DNA of 32,199 nt from Aliterella sp. RAGGC_92 (GCA_030826005.1 JAPJOW010000012.1:1-32199), one strand, 5' to 3'; positions 23,842 through 31,865 are shown, numbered from the stretch's first letter. Notes: a model not told the origin generated them from the sequence alone. Program-made: numbers and translations.

Positions 23842-25611
23842 ATGACAAAAAATACCACACCTGCCGTAAAAATCATTCCGCTTGGCGGCTTGCATGAAAT
23901 TGGCAAAAATACCTGTGTATTTGAGTGCAATGATGAAATAATTTTACTAGATGCGGGATTAGCTTTTCCCACCGATGGAATGCACGGAGTAAATATCGTA
24001 CTTCCCGACATGACTTATTTGCGGGAAAATCGACACAAAATTAAAGGCATGATTGTTACTCACGGTCATGAAGATCATATCGGTGGCATAGCCTTTCACC
24101 TCAGACAACTAGAGATTCCGGTAATCTACGGGCCTAGACTGGCAATGGCAATGCTAGAAGGTAAGCTAGAAGAAGCCGGAATGCGCGATCGCACCGAATT
24201 AAGAACCGTTAGACCCCGCGAGACTGTAAGATTAGGTTCGCAGTTTATTGTCGAGTTTATCCGCAATACTCACTCGATTGCTGATAGTTTTACTATTGCT
24301 TTGCATACACCTGCTGGAGTAATTATTCATACGGGAGACTTTAAGTTTGACCATACTCCGGTTGATGGCGAATTTTTTGATATGCAAAGGTTAGCCGAAC
24401 ACGGCGAAAAAGGCGTACTTTGCCTTATTAGCGACTCGACAAATTCCGAAGTACCAGGTTACACAGCTTCCGAACGCTCGGTATATCCAAACTTAGAACG
24501 GGCATTTAGTCAAGCCAAAGGGCGAATTTTAGTCACAACTTTTGCTTCTTCCGTCCACCGGATCAACATGATTTTGGACATAGCCAAAAAACAAAATCGC
24601 GTCGTTGGTGTAGTGGGGCGCTCGATGTTAAACTTAATCGCTCACGCCCGCAACTTGGGTTATATCAAGTGCGAAGACAACTTACTGCAACCATTGCAAG
24701 CATTGCGTAACTTACCCGACGAGCAAGTCCTGATTCTAACAACAGGTTCTCAAGGCGAACCATTGTCCGCCATGACCCGGATTTCTAAAGGCGAACACCA
24801 ACAAATTAAAATCCGTCCCGGCGATACAGTCGTATTTTCCGCTAATCCCATTCCTGGAAATACCATCGCAGTTGTCAATACTATCGACCGCTTGATGATG
24901 CAGGGTGCGAACGTCATATATGGCAAAGACAAAGGATTGCACGTATCCGGTCACGGTTGCCAAGAAGATCAAAAATTGATGATTGGACTAACTAGACCTA
25001 AGTTTTTCTTACCAGTTCACGGCGAACATCGGATGCTAGTTAAACACGCCCAAACAGCACAAAGTACGGGCATTCCCGCCGATAACATGGTGATTGTGCA
25101 AAACGGCGATGTCGTAGAAGTTTCCTCGGAGGCGATTCGCGTCACCGGGAAAGTGCCTGCGGGAATTGAATTAGTAGATATGTCGCGGACGGGAATAGTT
25201 AGCGATCGCGTCCTCAAAGAGCGCCAGCAACTAGCAGGAGAAGGAATTATTACAATCGCGGCGGCGGTAGATTGGCAAGGTAAGCTGATGATGAAACCAG
25301 AAATTCATCTGCGGGGCGTAGTTACATCGGTCGATCGCGCTATGCTGCAAAAATGGGTACAAGAGCGGATGGAAAGAGTATTAAGCGATCGCTGGTCGAG
25401 TTTTACTCAGTATGTTAATGGCGAACCTGTAGAAGTAGATTGGGCAGGGGTACAGGTGCAGCTAGAACGGGAATTACAGCGTTCTATTCGCCGCGAACTG
25501 CAAACCCAACCTTCGATCACTTTACTGATGCAAACCCCCGATGAACCACCTAAAGCATTAGATGGCAGAAGACGGCGGCGCACAACGGCTCAAGAAGTTG
25601 CTGTATCTTAA
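23842..25611 (+). CDS. rnj: Ribonuclease J
   Basis: RNase J is a metallo-beta-lactamase/beta-CASP nuclease that combines 5'-3' exonuclease with endonuclease activity in RNA turnover. The 589-residue length is typical. The metal-binding motif THGHEDHIGG gives H74, H76, D78 and H79. A further GDFKFD element follows near residue 160, then the beta-CASP region with SDSTNSEVPG and TTFASSVHR, and HVSGHG and FLPVHGEHR in the later metal-binding part. The C-terminal domain ends in a basic GRRRRRTTAQE tail. The ATG start has an AAAGGA site 5 bases upstream. It follows asd-dapA in a conserved cyanobacterial order and ends before a strong terminator. Confidence 0.95.
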   Translation: MTKNTTPAVKIIPLGGLHEIGKNTCVFECNDEIILLDAGLAFPTDGMHGVNIVLPDMTYLRENRHKIKGMIVTHGHEDHIGGIAFHLRQLEIPVIYGPRLAMAMLEGKLEEAGMRDRTELRTVRPRETVRLGSQFIVEFIRNTHSIADSFTIALHTPAGVIIHTGDFKFDHTPVDGEFFDMQRLAEHGEKGVLCLISDSTNSEVPGYTASERSVYPNLERAFSQAKGRILVTTFASSVHRINMILDIAKKQNRVVGVVGRSMLNLIAHARNLGYIKCEDNLLQPLQALRNLPDEQVLILTTGSQGEPLSAMTRISKGEHQQIKIRPGDTVVFSANPIPGNTIAVVNTIDRLMMQGANVIYGKDKGLHVSGHGCQEDQKLMIGLTRPKFFLPVHGEHRMLVKHAQTAQSTGIPADNMVIVQNGDVVEVSSEAIRVTGKVPAGIELVDMSRTGIVSDRVLKERQQLAGEGIITIAAAVDWQGKLMMKPEIHLRGVVTSVDRAMLQKWVQERMERVLSDRWSSFTQYVNGEPVEVDWAGVQVQLERELQRSIRRELQTQPSITLLMQTPDEPPKALDGRRRRRTTAQEVAVS

Positions 25612-25642
25612 GTAGCGATTTATAGAGCGTTATTAATTGCGT

Positions 25643-25684
25643 AAGGTGGGGAGAAGCTAATAACTTCTCCCCACTTTTGCTTTT
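25643..25684 (+). terminator. Intrinsic terminator after rnj
   Basis: GTGGGGAGAAG (25646-25656) pairs perfectly with CTTCTCCCCAC (25664-25674) across a 7-base loop, extendable by three pairs at the base, and is followed by TTTTGCTTTT. This is a strong Rho-independent terminator and very likely ends asd-dapA-rnj transcription. Confidence 0.88.
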
Positions 25685-26016
25685 CGGGGTGTTGCTGAAG
25701 ATTAGAGATATTTTTTTGCTGCAAAAATTGGAAACTGCCTGGAGCCAAAGTTTCCCTAGGGTTGAGGAACTAGGAGGCGATGCTTGAATTGGGCAATTCG
25801 ATTTTTCCTGAGTGCATTTACGGAAATTAGTAATTTACCTCAAAAAAGTTCAGTGATGTCTCTAATTCGCAATCTATAGAACTTTGGGCAAGATAATAAC
25901 AAATCAACTTGCTGCAACTCCTCTAGACAGAAAGTAAAGTTCTTCCGAAAAATTCGCTAACAAACTGTAGATATTTTTAGAAACCCAAATTACAAAATTG
26001 AAGTAGAGACGAAGTT
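25685..26016. other. Intergenic region with no visible gene
   Basis: After the rnj terminator, about 330 bases hold no open frame longer than about 16 codons that could be defended, no repeat and no RNA gene that I can recognise. The promoter of the following small gene should lie here. Confidence 0.4.
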
Positions 26017-26346
26017 ATGAACTTATCACAGCACACAACCCACAACCACCTTCCACTCCACAACTGGATGCTAGACGAAAAAGCAGATTTTGATATTTTC
26101 CACTCCTTGCGTCAACGCTTAGATCGCTTCCAAGTATCCAGCCCGAAACTAGCTCATCGTTTATGCCAGTTAATTCCTGCCCAATGTCCTTTTGAGCGCG
26201 ATATTACTTTATTTGGTCGCAAGTTATTTCACATTCCCCCCATGTGCAAACTCAACCCACTTTATGAAGAAGTTGTTGCTTTACGTTTTCGGGCGCTATG
26301 CTACTTAGCTGATGAATGCGGCGAAGATATTACAGCTTACTGCTAA
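26017..26346 (+). CDS. Mo-dependent nitrogenase C-terminal domain (Mo-nitro_C) small protein
   Basis: A 109-residue protein matching the cyanobacterial family labelled 'Mo-dependent nitrogenase, C-terminal'. Recognisable features are RLCQLIPAQCPFERDI, the FHIPPMCKLNPLYEEVVALRFRAL block and a LADECGED tail. Cysteines at these places are conserved in the family as I recall it. The name comes from a fusion to a nitrogenase-related protein; the stand-alone form is widespread in cyanobacteria, including non-fixers, and its function is unknown. It gives no evidence for nitrogen fixation here. It stands alone, more than 290 bases from both neighbours. Confidence 0.8.
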   Translation: MNLSQHTTHNHLPLHNWMLDEKADFDIFHSLRQRLDRFQVSSPKLAHRLCQLIPAQCPFERDITLFGRKLFHIPPMCKLNPLYEEVVALRFRALCYLADECGEDITAYC

Positions 26347-26641
26347 AACTTGCTATATTTTGCTGGCGATCGCGCCTAACTTTTCTACCACTGCGCTTTT
26401 AATAGAGACTAAAATAAAATTTACGTTTGCTTGGTATATGATGCCGTTTTCTCTGCACGCTAATTAGCAAAACAGGTAAAATATACTACTTTCCGTCAAA
26501 ATCGCTGGGTTAAATTTTTGAACCTCATAATTAATTTTAAAAAATCTAGCTATATTTAACGCTAAACAGCAAAGCAATGTTAATACAGTTAGACATAAGC
26601 AATTAATTTTCAAGTAACTGATTTAAGGAGCAATTGCAGTT

Positions 26642-27433
26642 ATGAGGTTTATTTTGTGCCAGCAAGCCTCAAAAATCAAGCATTACCAAAATAAAAGTAT
26701 CCCTGATTTTGGGCAATGGATGACTAGAGCAACTCAACTAACTGCTATATTATCCATCCTTGTAGGGATTGGGTTTTCCTTCCAACAGACGGCGCAAGCC
26801 GACACAGCGCGCGTTGATGATATTACTATTGACCGTCAACCAGACGAAACCTACGATAGCTTAATTCAACGGGCAGAATCCGCCGCTAGAACCGCCGTAG
26901 AACAAAGCTTTGACCGAGCGCAAGTGACAGATGTTTCTGTCGTCATTTTGGGGCAAAATCAGGGTGTAATTGCCCCAGTTTTAACCGTAGTAGTAAGCCG
27001 TCCGCAATGGAGTAACAATACTGGAGATGGATTTACTTATTTTAATAGCGCGCGGAGTCTATTACGTTTAGACGAGCAGCAATTAGCTACCGCCGATTCT
27101 CCTCAACAGCAAAGAAATACTCCCGCACCAACCAGACCGCAGCCAAATACTCCTAGAACTCCTGGGAGTGCTAGAGAAATCATTAATAATGCTCCAACTA
27201 CACCTGCTACTCCCGCGCCGGGTGCAACTCCACTTCCAGGGAGTCCGGCTTTAGTTCCCCGCCCTCAAGTACCAGGGATAGCTCCGGTAACTTCTCCTGG
27301 CAATAATGAAAGTACAGGAAATAATGTTAATCCAACTCCGCCGCCCGTCGCCCCGGTCACTGCTCCAAGTCCTGATGCTTTACCTCAAGTAAATCCAGCT
27401 AATCCCACTCCTAATCAACGTCAAGATTTATAG
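26642..27433 (+). CDS. Secreted cyanobacterial protein with a Pro/Thr/Asn-rich tail, function unknown
   Basis: A 263-residue protein. A hydrophobic segment at about 32-48, ending in TAQA-DT, reads as a signal peptide with cleavage near residue 53. A compact domain follows (about 55-145) with the pattern DDITIDRQPDETYDSLIQRAESAARTAVEQSFDR and a beta-rich ending, VSVVILGQNQGVIAPVLTVVVSR. From about residue 150 to the end the sequence is low-complexity Pro/Thr/Ala/Asn (PQPNTPRTPG, PATPAPGATPLPG and similar), probably disordered and periplasmic. The ATG at 26642 has AAGGAG 11 bases upstream. A later ATG (26720) would give a more classical short signal peptide. No enzymatic motif is visible and I cannot assign a role. 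Confidence 0.75.
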   Translation: MRFILCQQASKIKHYQNKSIPDFGQWMTRATQLTAILSILVGIGFSFQQTAQADTARVDDITIDRQPDETYDSLIQRAESAARTAVEQSFDRAQVTDVSVVILGQNQGVIAPVLTVVVSRPQWSNNTGDGFTYFNSARSLLRLDEQQLATADSPQQQRNTPAPTRPQPNTPRTPGSAREIINNAPTTPATPAPGATPLPGSPALVPRPQVPGIAPVTSPGNNESTGNNVNPTPPPVAPVTAPSPDALPQVNPANPTPNQRQDL

Positions 27434-27532
27434 TCGTTTAATTTAGCAAATTGGCTGAGACAACATATTTAGTTGTATTGCTGGCTTTTTGACTTTATAC
27501 TAGAAAGGTTGTCAAAAATTGTACGAGCTAAT

Positions 27533-27706
27533 ATGGCAGTTCCTAAGAAGAAAACATCAAAGTCAAAACGAGATAAGCGCAAAGCAACTTGGAAACATAA
27601 AGCAGTAGTAGAAGCTCAAAAAGCTCTTTCTTTAGGCAAATCGATTTTAAGCGGACGCTCTAAGTTTGTTTATCCAACCAAAGATGAAGACGAGAGCGAA
27701 GAATAA
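27533..27706 (+). CDS. rpmF: 50S ribosomal protein L32
   Basis: This small basic ribosomal protein of the large subunit has 57 residues and begins MAVPKKKTSKSKRDKRKATW, the classic L32 N-terminus; a short acidic DEDESEE tail is usual in cyanobacteria. The frame is open 20 codons further upstream, but those residues (YCWLFDFILERLSK) do not belong to the family, so the ATG at 27533 is the start. No zinc-binding cysteines are present, as in other C-minus L32 forms. It stands 99 bases after the secreted protein gene. Confidence 0.95.
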   Translation: MAVPKKKTSKSKRDKRKATWKHKAVVEAQKALSLGKSILSGRSKFVYPTKDEDESEE

Positions 27707-27796
27707 ATTTTGTCATGGTTGCCTTTAGTTAGAGTAAAAATGTAAGTTAAAAGATTTTTATCCACAATAGAGTAGGAAGCTAAAGCAACTGAAATA

Positions 27797-28387
27797 ATGC
27801 TAGGAAAATTTTTTAAAAAACCTGATGCGGAACAAAGCGATCGCGTTCCTCCCGGTCAATACTTAACTAAAGGGTTTCCCGTACTAACTTACGGGCAAAC
27901 TCCGCAAGTCAGTATAGAGACTTGGAGTTTTAAAGTTTGGGGTTTGGCAAAAGAAGCAACTTTTAGTTGGGCGGACTTTATGGCTTTACCCCAGCATGAA
28001 TTTACCGCCGATTTTCATTGTGTCACGCGCTGGTCTAAGCTTGATGTCAAATGGAAAGGGATTAAAGTTACTGACTTCATGAAGTTGATTGAGGTAGACG
28101 AGAGCGCCGTTCATGTGATGGAACACTGTTACGGCGGTTACACTACCAACATTGCGATGTCCGACTTTGTGCGGGAGGAAAACTTTTTTGCTCACACAGT
28201 ATTTGACGAGCCTTTAAGCGCCGAACATGGCGGCCCGATGCGGTTAGTTGTTCCGCATATTTATGCTTGGAAAAGTGCTAAATGGATTAATGGTTTAGAG
28301 TTTTTAGACAAAGAAGAATTAGGCTTTTGGGAACGTAATGGCTATAACAGTCGGGGCGAACCTTGGGCGGAAGAACGTTATAGTTAG
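27797..28387 (+). CDS. Sulfite oxidase-like molybdopterin oxidoreductase
   Basis: A 196-residue protein with the sulfite-oxidase molybdopterin-binding fold. The molybdenum-ligand cysteine is C75 in DFHCVTRWSKLDVKWKG. The HCYGGYTTN segment and the HGGPMRLVVPHIYAWKSAKWI block are typical of the stand-alone YedY/YuiH-like group. It has no twin-arginine or other signal peptide, unlike YedY/MsrP, so it is probably cytoplasmic; the substrate is unknown. It needs the cofactor whose synthesis begins with MoaA, encoded 26 kb away in this window. The start is ATG, 90 bases after rpmF, and a strong terminator follows within 50 bases of the stop. Confidence 0.9.
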   Translation: MLGKFFKKPDAEQSDRVPPGQYLTKGFPVLTYGQTPQVSIETWSFKVWGLAKEATFSWADFMALPQHEFTADFHCVTRWSKLDVKWKGIKVTDFMKLIEVDESAVHVMEHCYGGYTTNIAMSDFVREENFFAHTVFDEPLSAEHGGPMRLVVPHIYAWKSAKWINGLEFLDKEELGFWERNGYNSRGEPWAEERYS

Positions 28388-28393
28388 TAGTTG

Positions 28394-28433
28394 CAGCTAC
28401 ACGGGCGAGGGCTTGTGTAGCTGGATTTTTTTT
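28394..28433 (+). terminator. Intrinsic terminator after the sulfite oxidase-like gene
   Basis: CAGCTACAC (28394-28402) pairs perfectly with GTGTAGCTG (28415-28423) across a 12-base loop, followed by GA and a run of eight T. This is a textbook Rho-independent terminator on the plus strand. Confidence 0.9.
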
Positions 28434-28446
28434 AGAGAGTTTTAGC

Positions 28447-28530
28447 GATGCAGCCCCCTAAATCCATGCTAGGTGCTTCAAGCCGGGAAACCCGTCCACC
28501 GCACTAGCTCCCCAATACTGGGGGACTTTA
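28447..28530. repeat. Cyanobacterial G/C-rich intergenic hairpin repeat, copy 2 (diverged)
   Basis: It starts with a CCCCCTAAATCC word shared with the repeat at 15692-15772 and ends with a hairpin CCCCA-ATAC-TGGGG followed by GGACTTTA, also shared. Between them is a different core (GCCGGGAAACCCGTCCACCG) that is itself a short palindrome-containing repeat word in cyanobacteria. It lies between two convergent genes, and the hairpin could also serve as transcript end for hsdM on the minus strand. Confidence 0.55.
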
Positions 28531-28583
28531 AGAAATTAGCTTTATTGGGTAATTATTTATTTTTCTAGAGAAAGTGCGATCGC

Positions 28584-30089
28584 TTACAAAAGTGCGTTTC
28601 GTGCTATCGCTTGGAAGTTATCTAAAGCCGCTTCTAAGTTTTCGACGATTTCGGCGGCGAGTAAATCTGGGTCTACAAGGCTATCAAGATCGGTAAGGCT
28701 TTTATCTTTGAGCCAAAAAATATCGAGGCTAGTTTTGTCTCTAGCAATTAGCTCATCGTAAGTAAATTTGCGCCATCTGCCGTCAATGTTTGCTTCCGAC
28801 CAAGTTTGAGTGCGATTGCCTCCGGCAGCGCGCTCCGCGCGATCGTGTCGATTGGTGGGGTTGTAGCAGTTGATAAAATCTTGCAAATCTTCCCGCTTCA
28901 TGGGGTTGGCTTTCAAGGTGAAGTGGATATTTGTACGAAAATCGTAGTACCAAACTTCTTTTGTCCAAGGATCTTTAGCGGCGGGTTTGTTGTCGAAGAA
29001 GATAACATTTGCTTTTACTCCCTGTTTGTAAAAGATACCTGTAGGCAGCCTTAAGATTGTATGTAAGTCAATGCTTTCTAAAAGTTTTTTTCTGATTGTT
29101 TCCCCTGCACCGCCTTCAAAAAGTACGTTATCAGGGACGACTACGGCGGCTTTGCCTGTGGTTTTGAGGATTGTATGGATATGCTGGACAAAGTTTAGTT
29201 GCTTGTTGGAAGTCGTCGCCCAAAAATCTTGACGATTGTAGGTTAAGTCTTCAGATTCTTGCTCCCCCTCTTGGTTGGTAAAGGTCATGCTACTTTTTTT
29301 ACCAAAAGGGGGATTTGCCAGCACGTAATCAAACCGATGACCAGAATCGCCAATTAGCGCGTCTTGGGCAGAAATTGTGCTTTCGCCCCCTATATCACCG
29401 ATATTGTGCAAAAACATATTCATGAGAGCAAGGCGACGGGTGTTAGCAACAATCTCGTTACCGGAAAAGGCGCGGTGTTTGAGAAATTCTTTTTGTTCTT
29501 TGTCTAATTGGTAATTTTTGACTAAAAAGTCATAAGCTGCCAAAATGAAGCCTCCAGTACCGCAGGCGGGGTCTGCTAGGGTCTTTTTGGGTTCGGGGCG
29601 GATGCACTCTACCATTGCCCAAATTAGGGCGCGGGGTGTGAAGTATTGACCTGCGCCGCTTTTGGTATCTTCGGCGTTTTTCTCTAATAGTCCTTCATAG
29701 ATGTCGCCTTTGACATCTGCGCCCATCATTACCCAGCTTGCTTTATTGATGGTATCGATTAAGCTGTAAAGTTTGGCGGGGTCTTGAATCTTGTTTTGAG
29801 ATTTGGTGAAGATTTGACCGAGCATTCCGGTTTGCTGTCCTAGTTCCCGCAAAATGCTGATGTAATGAGCTTCTAATTCTGCGCCGCGCTTTGTTATCAG
29901 GCTTTCCCAGTTGTAGGCTTGGGGAATGTTTACATTGCGATTGTAAGGAGGTTTGCTGTATTCATCTGCCATTTTGAGAAACAGGAGATAGGTAAGCTGT
30001 TCGAGGTAATCGCCGTAGCCTACTCCATCATCTCGCAGGACATTACAGAAACTCCAAACTTTAGAAACGATCGCAGTGGTGCTGGACAT
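28584..30089 (-). CDS. hsdM: Type I restriction-modification system, DNA adenine methyltransferase subunit
   Basis: HsdM transfers methyl groups to adenine N6 at sites chosen by HsdS. The 501-residue length is normal. The N-terminal HsdM_N helical domain (about 5-125) is followed by the N6-methyltransferase core: SAM motif I DPACGTGGF (173-181) and catalytic motif IV NPPF (259-262), then PDNVLFEGGAGE and LPTGIFYKQGVKANVIFF. An Arg/Ala/Gly-rich peptide (about residues 415-427) coincides with a palindromic repeat in the DNA (28812-28845) and looks like an in-frame insertion. The ATG start at 30089 follows a PIN-domain gene by 81 bases. The specificity subunit gene lies about 1.7 kb upstream and no hsdR is inside the window. 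Confidence 0.94.
   Translation of the reverse strand: MSSTTAIVSKVWSFCNVLRDDGVGYGDYLEQLTYLLFLKMADEYSKPPYNRNVNIPQAYNWESLITKRGAELEAHYISILRELGQQTGMLGQIFTKSQNKIQDPAKLYSLIDTINKASWVMMGADVKGDIYEGLLEKNAEDTKSGAGQYFTPRALIWAMVECIRPEPKKTLADPACGTGGFILAAYDFLVKNYQLDKEQKEFLKHRAFSGNEIVANTRRLALMNMFLHNIGDIGGESTISAQDALIGDSGHRFDYVLANPPFGKKSSMTFTNQEGEQESEDLTYNRQDFWATTSNKQLNFVQHIHTILKTTGKAAVVVPDNVLFEGGAGETIRKKLLESIDLHTILRLPTGIFYKQGVKANVIFFDNKPAAKDPWTKEVWYYDFRTNIHFTLKANPMKREDLQDFINCYNPTNRHDRAERAAGGNRTQTWSEANIDGRWRKFTYDELIARDKTSLDIFWLKDKSLTDLDSLVDPDLLAAEIVENLEAALDNFQAIARNALL
28812..28845. repeat. HIP1-like palindromic repeat inside hsdM
   Basis: A 34-base G/C-rich element begins GCGATTGCCTCCGGC and ends CGCTCCGCGCGATCG, with GCGAT/GATCG edges and an internal GCGCGCTCCGCGC palindrome. 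It resembles short palindromic repeats dispersed in cyanobacterial genomes. On the coding strand it reads in frame as an 11-residue peptide, DRAERAAGGNR. Confidence 0.65.
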
Positions 30090-30128
30090 AGTAAGTTTTT
30101 AGTAATGGTAGTATTTAGAGCGATAGGT

Positions 30129-30146
30129 GCTACGCACAGGCTACGC
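30129..30146. repeat. Short direct repeat between the PIN gene and hsdM
   Basis: Two copies of GCTACGC (30129-30135, 30140-30146) separated by four bases, next to GCGATAG and CCAACGC words. This is the style of the short dispersed repeats found in cyanobacterial intergenic DNA. It sits in the 5' leader of hsdM. Confidence 0.4.
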
Positions 30147-30170
30147 CAACGCATTTGGTTAGGCTTTACA

Positions 30171-30734
30171 CTAACCCTGTTCCAAGATTAATGGAGAAAT
30201 AGTGCTAACAAACCTCGGTGCATGAAGGGAAATATCTTCTAAAACTTCCTGTACGCTCATAGGTGGATCGACTAAATCTTGTGCTTGTTCGGTTAAGATT
30301 TTTATCATGTACTTAGGACTCAAGTCAAAAAGATGGGTAAGAAACTCATCTGGTGTCTGAGCCTCAATCCCAAAAGGAGCTAACGCTGTGTCGGGAAAGT
30401 CTTTGATATTGCTTGTTACAATGACTTGCGACCTGGACATCACAGCTATAGCCATTACGTGACGGTCTTTCTCATCGTTGGTCATACATGGGATTAACGT
30501 CTCAAAGCCTCGGACAAAAGCCTCTGCAAAAAATTCAGACATCACATCAATGAGTTCCTGAGCGTCAACAGGGCTAGTCATACCCCTTTTGATAAGATTG
30601 CGTTTGACCTCTGCTAAAATTAGTTCGCTCCAGTGTAATCGATACATTCCTAGTTCAGCCGCTCTTAACAAAGTGTCTCGCAAGGGAGCAGGGATAAGTA
30701 CACACGCATCCAAAACTACTCCAAACGTTGACAC
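30171..30734 (-). CDS. PIN-domain protein, probable toxin of a toxin-antitoxin pair
   Basis: A 187-residue protein with a PIN ribonuclease-like fold. The four expected acidic residues are present: D9 (VVLDACVLIP), E42 (LAEVKRNL), D90 (TNDEKDRHVMAIAV) and D112 (SNIKDFP). It is longer than classical VapC (about 130-140), with an extra C-terminal stretch of about 55 residues of helical character. The GTG start at 30734 has a GAGGAG site 6 bases upstream, which fixes the start. It follows a HTH gene by 39 bases, so the two probably form a toxin-antitoxin pair in which the HTH protein is the antitoxin. The target RNA is unknown. It is wedged between hsdS and hsdM. Confidence 0.85.
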   Translation of the reverse strand: MSTFGVVLDACVLIPAPLRDTLLRAAELGMYRLHWSELILAEVKRNLIKRGMTSPVDAQELIDVMSEFFAEAFVRGFETLIPCMTNDEKDRHVMAIAVMSRSQVIVTSNIKDFPDTALAPFGIEAQTPDEFLTHLFDLSPKYMIKILTEQAQDLVDPPMSVQEVLEDISLHAPRFVSTISPLILEQG

Positions 30735-30773
30735 AGGTAACTCCTCATTAATCCCATTAACTGTGTCTTATCT

Positions 30774-31256
30774 TTATTCATCTTCTGCACTTTTGGACGA
30801 TTTGCCATATAGTCCCAGTTTTTGGCTTTGCTTAGTTAAGCGCGACAACCCCTGGCGGCGGTTAGAATCACGGCGCTCTTTGTAATCCATTAGGTCGCCA
30901 AAACGGATGCGACGATGTGTACCTACCAAGGTGAAAGGGATAGCTCCTGCGGACAACAACTCAACCAAATACTGACGCGAAACATTCAGAATGTCGGCGG
31001 CTTCTTGAGTTGTCAATTCTTTATGTACAGGAACAATCGTGACGCTATTTCCTTGCGCTAAGTCATGCACTAGCTGGCGTAAAAGATGAAATACTGATTC
31101 TGGTAAATCGATCGCTTCACCTGCTGAACTCACGAGGCGAGGGAGGGAAGGCTTGTAATCATTCTCTAAACGAGTAAAAAAGTCTTCTACCTTGGCGATA
31201 TTTGGTCGCTCTTGCTCTGTAGCAGCGATTGGCTCTCGATCTAAAACCGATGACAT
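30774..31256 (-). CDS. Helix-turn-helix (excisionase/MerR-like) protein, probable antitoxin of the PIN gene
   Basis: A 160-residue protein. A helical N-terminal half (about 1-75) has no clear motif. A winged HTH of the excisionase type follows at about 83-132, with LTTQEAADILNVSRQYLVEL and a HRRIRFGDLMDYK wing. The C-terminus is basic, then Ser/acidic. The start ATG has AAGGAA 6 bases upstream. It lies 39 bases before the PIN toxin gene on the same strand, a layout seen for HTH-PIN pairs in which the HTH protein neutralises the toxin and represses the operon. A phage excisionase is the alternative, but no integrase or attachment site is present. The role is inferred from context. Confidence 0.8.
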   Translation of the reverse strand: MSSVLDREPIAATEQERPNIAKVEDFFTRLENDYKPSLPRLVSSAGEAIDLPESVFHLLRQLVHDLAQGNSVTIVPVHKELTTQEAADILNVSRQYLVELLSAGAIPFTLVGTHRRIRFGDLMDYKERRDSNRRQGLSRLTKQSQKLGLYGKSSKSAEDE

Positions 31257-31548
31257 TGTTTGTTCCTTAACTCTGTGGTTTCCAGCGTAGCAAGCTAAAC
31301 GCTATAAACGCAACTGTTAAGACTCATAATTTTCTAGGCGATCGCACTTCTTGCCTATCTCTAGGCTATTTGCTCTGTTAATGAAAACTTGAAGATTTTA
31401 AGTTTTGAATAGTTGCTTTCAAGCGATCGCCTTCAGTTAAGTAGCACATTCAGCTTTGTTTCCGATAATAGCCTTAAATCTAGATGCGAATGGGCTTTTT
31501 TTAATTGATAAAATAGAATCTATCTCAAAGTCCTTGTACCTCGCCGTT
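31257..31548. other. Divergent spacer between the two toxin-antitoxin-like loci
   Basis: This 292-base region carries two HIP1 octamers (near 31338 and 31422) and must contain the promoters of both the HTH-PIN pair (minus) and the antitoxin-like gene (plus). No reliable promoter or gene is visible. Confidence 0.4.
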
Positions 31549-31785
31549 ATGTTAATTAGTAGTGAAGCTCTTAAGCAAGACATCGATCGGCTTTCTAAAA
31601 ATCAACTTCAGCAAGTAGCTGATTTTGTTGCCTTCCTCAAATTTCGGGATAAACGCCGTCGTGTTGTCTTAGATCCCGATCGGTTGGCTTCCTTAGCGAC
31701 AGAGTTTGCAGAAGAAGACCGTCTTCTTGCTGAAGTAGGAATGAGTGATTATGCAGCAATACTAACTCAGGAAGATCGGCAGTGA
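31549..31785 (+). CDS. Antitoxin-like small protein (DUF2281/VapB-like)
   Basis: A 78-residue protein, MLISSEALKQDIDRLSKNQ..., with a predicted helix QLQQVADFVAFLKFRDKRRR and an acidic tail ending ILTQEDRQ. This is the style of cyanobacterial antitoxins placed just before MazF/PemK toxins. The frame is open further upstream, but the earlier residues are unlike the family, so the ATG at 31549 is preferred. Its stop (TGA, 31783-31785) overlaps a GTG that could start a toxin, giving the usual GTGA coupling, but that toxin appears truncated. It is on the strand opposite to the surrounding restriction-modification genes. If the partner is lost this is an orphan antitoxin. Confidence 0.7.
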   Translation: MLISSEALKQDIDRLSKNQLQQVADFVAFLKFRDKRRRVVLDPDRLASLATEFAEEDRLLAEVGMSDYAAILTQEDRQ

Positions 31786-31865
31786 GCGATCGCCAGTTTA
31801 AACGGGGGAAAGTAAAGCGATCGCATTTCCTATCTACTCAATCTCTCGATCGCAAAAGACTTTAA
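31782..31865 (+). pseudogene. Possible remnant of a MazF/PemK-type toxin gene
   Basis: A 27-codon frame starts with GTG overlapping the antitoxin stop and reads VSDRQFKRGKV before losing resemblance to anything. MazF-type toxins begin with a short leader and (K/R)RG(D/E)(V/I), so KRGKV could be the surviving N-terminus. The rest of the expected roughly 110 codons is absent and the frame runs into the 3' end of hsdS on the other strand. Two HIP1 octamers (31786-31793, 31817-31824) lie within it. The match is short, so chance cannot be excluded. Confidence 0.4.

Noticed and set aside
26017..26346. Evidence for nitrogen fixation from a 'Mo-dependent nitrogenase C-terminal' protein
   Set aside because: The stand-alone family occurs widely in cyanobacteria regardless of nif genes, and no nif gene is in the window.
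30774..31256. Phage excisionase and therefore an integrated element
   Set aside because: The HTH is of the excisionase type, but there is no integrase, no attachment-site duplication and a PIN toxin gene follows directly, so an antitoxin is more likely.
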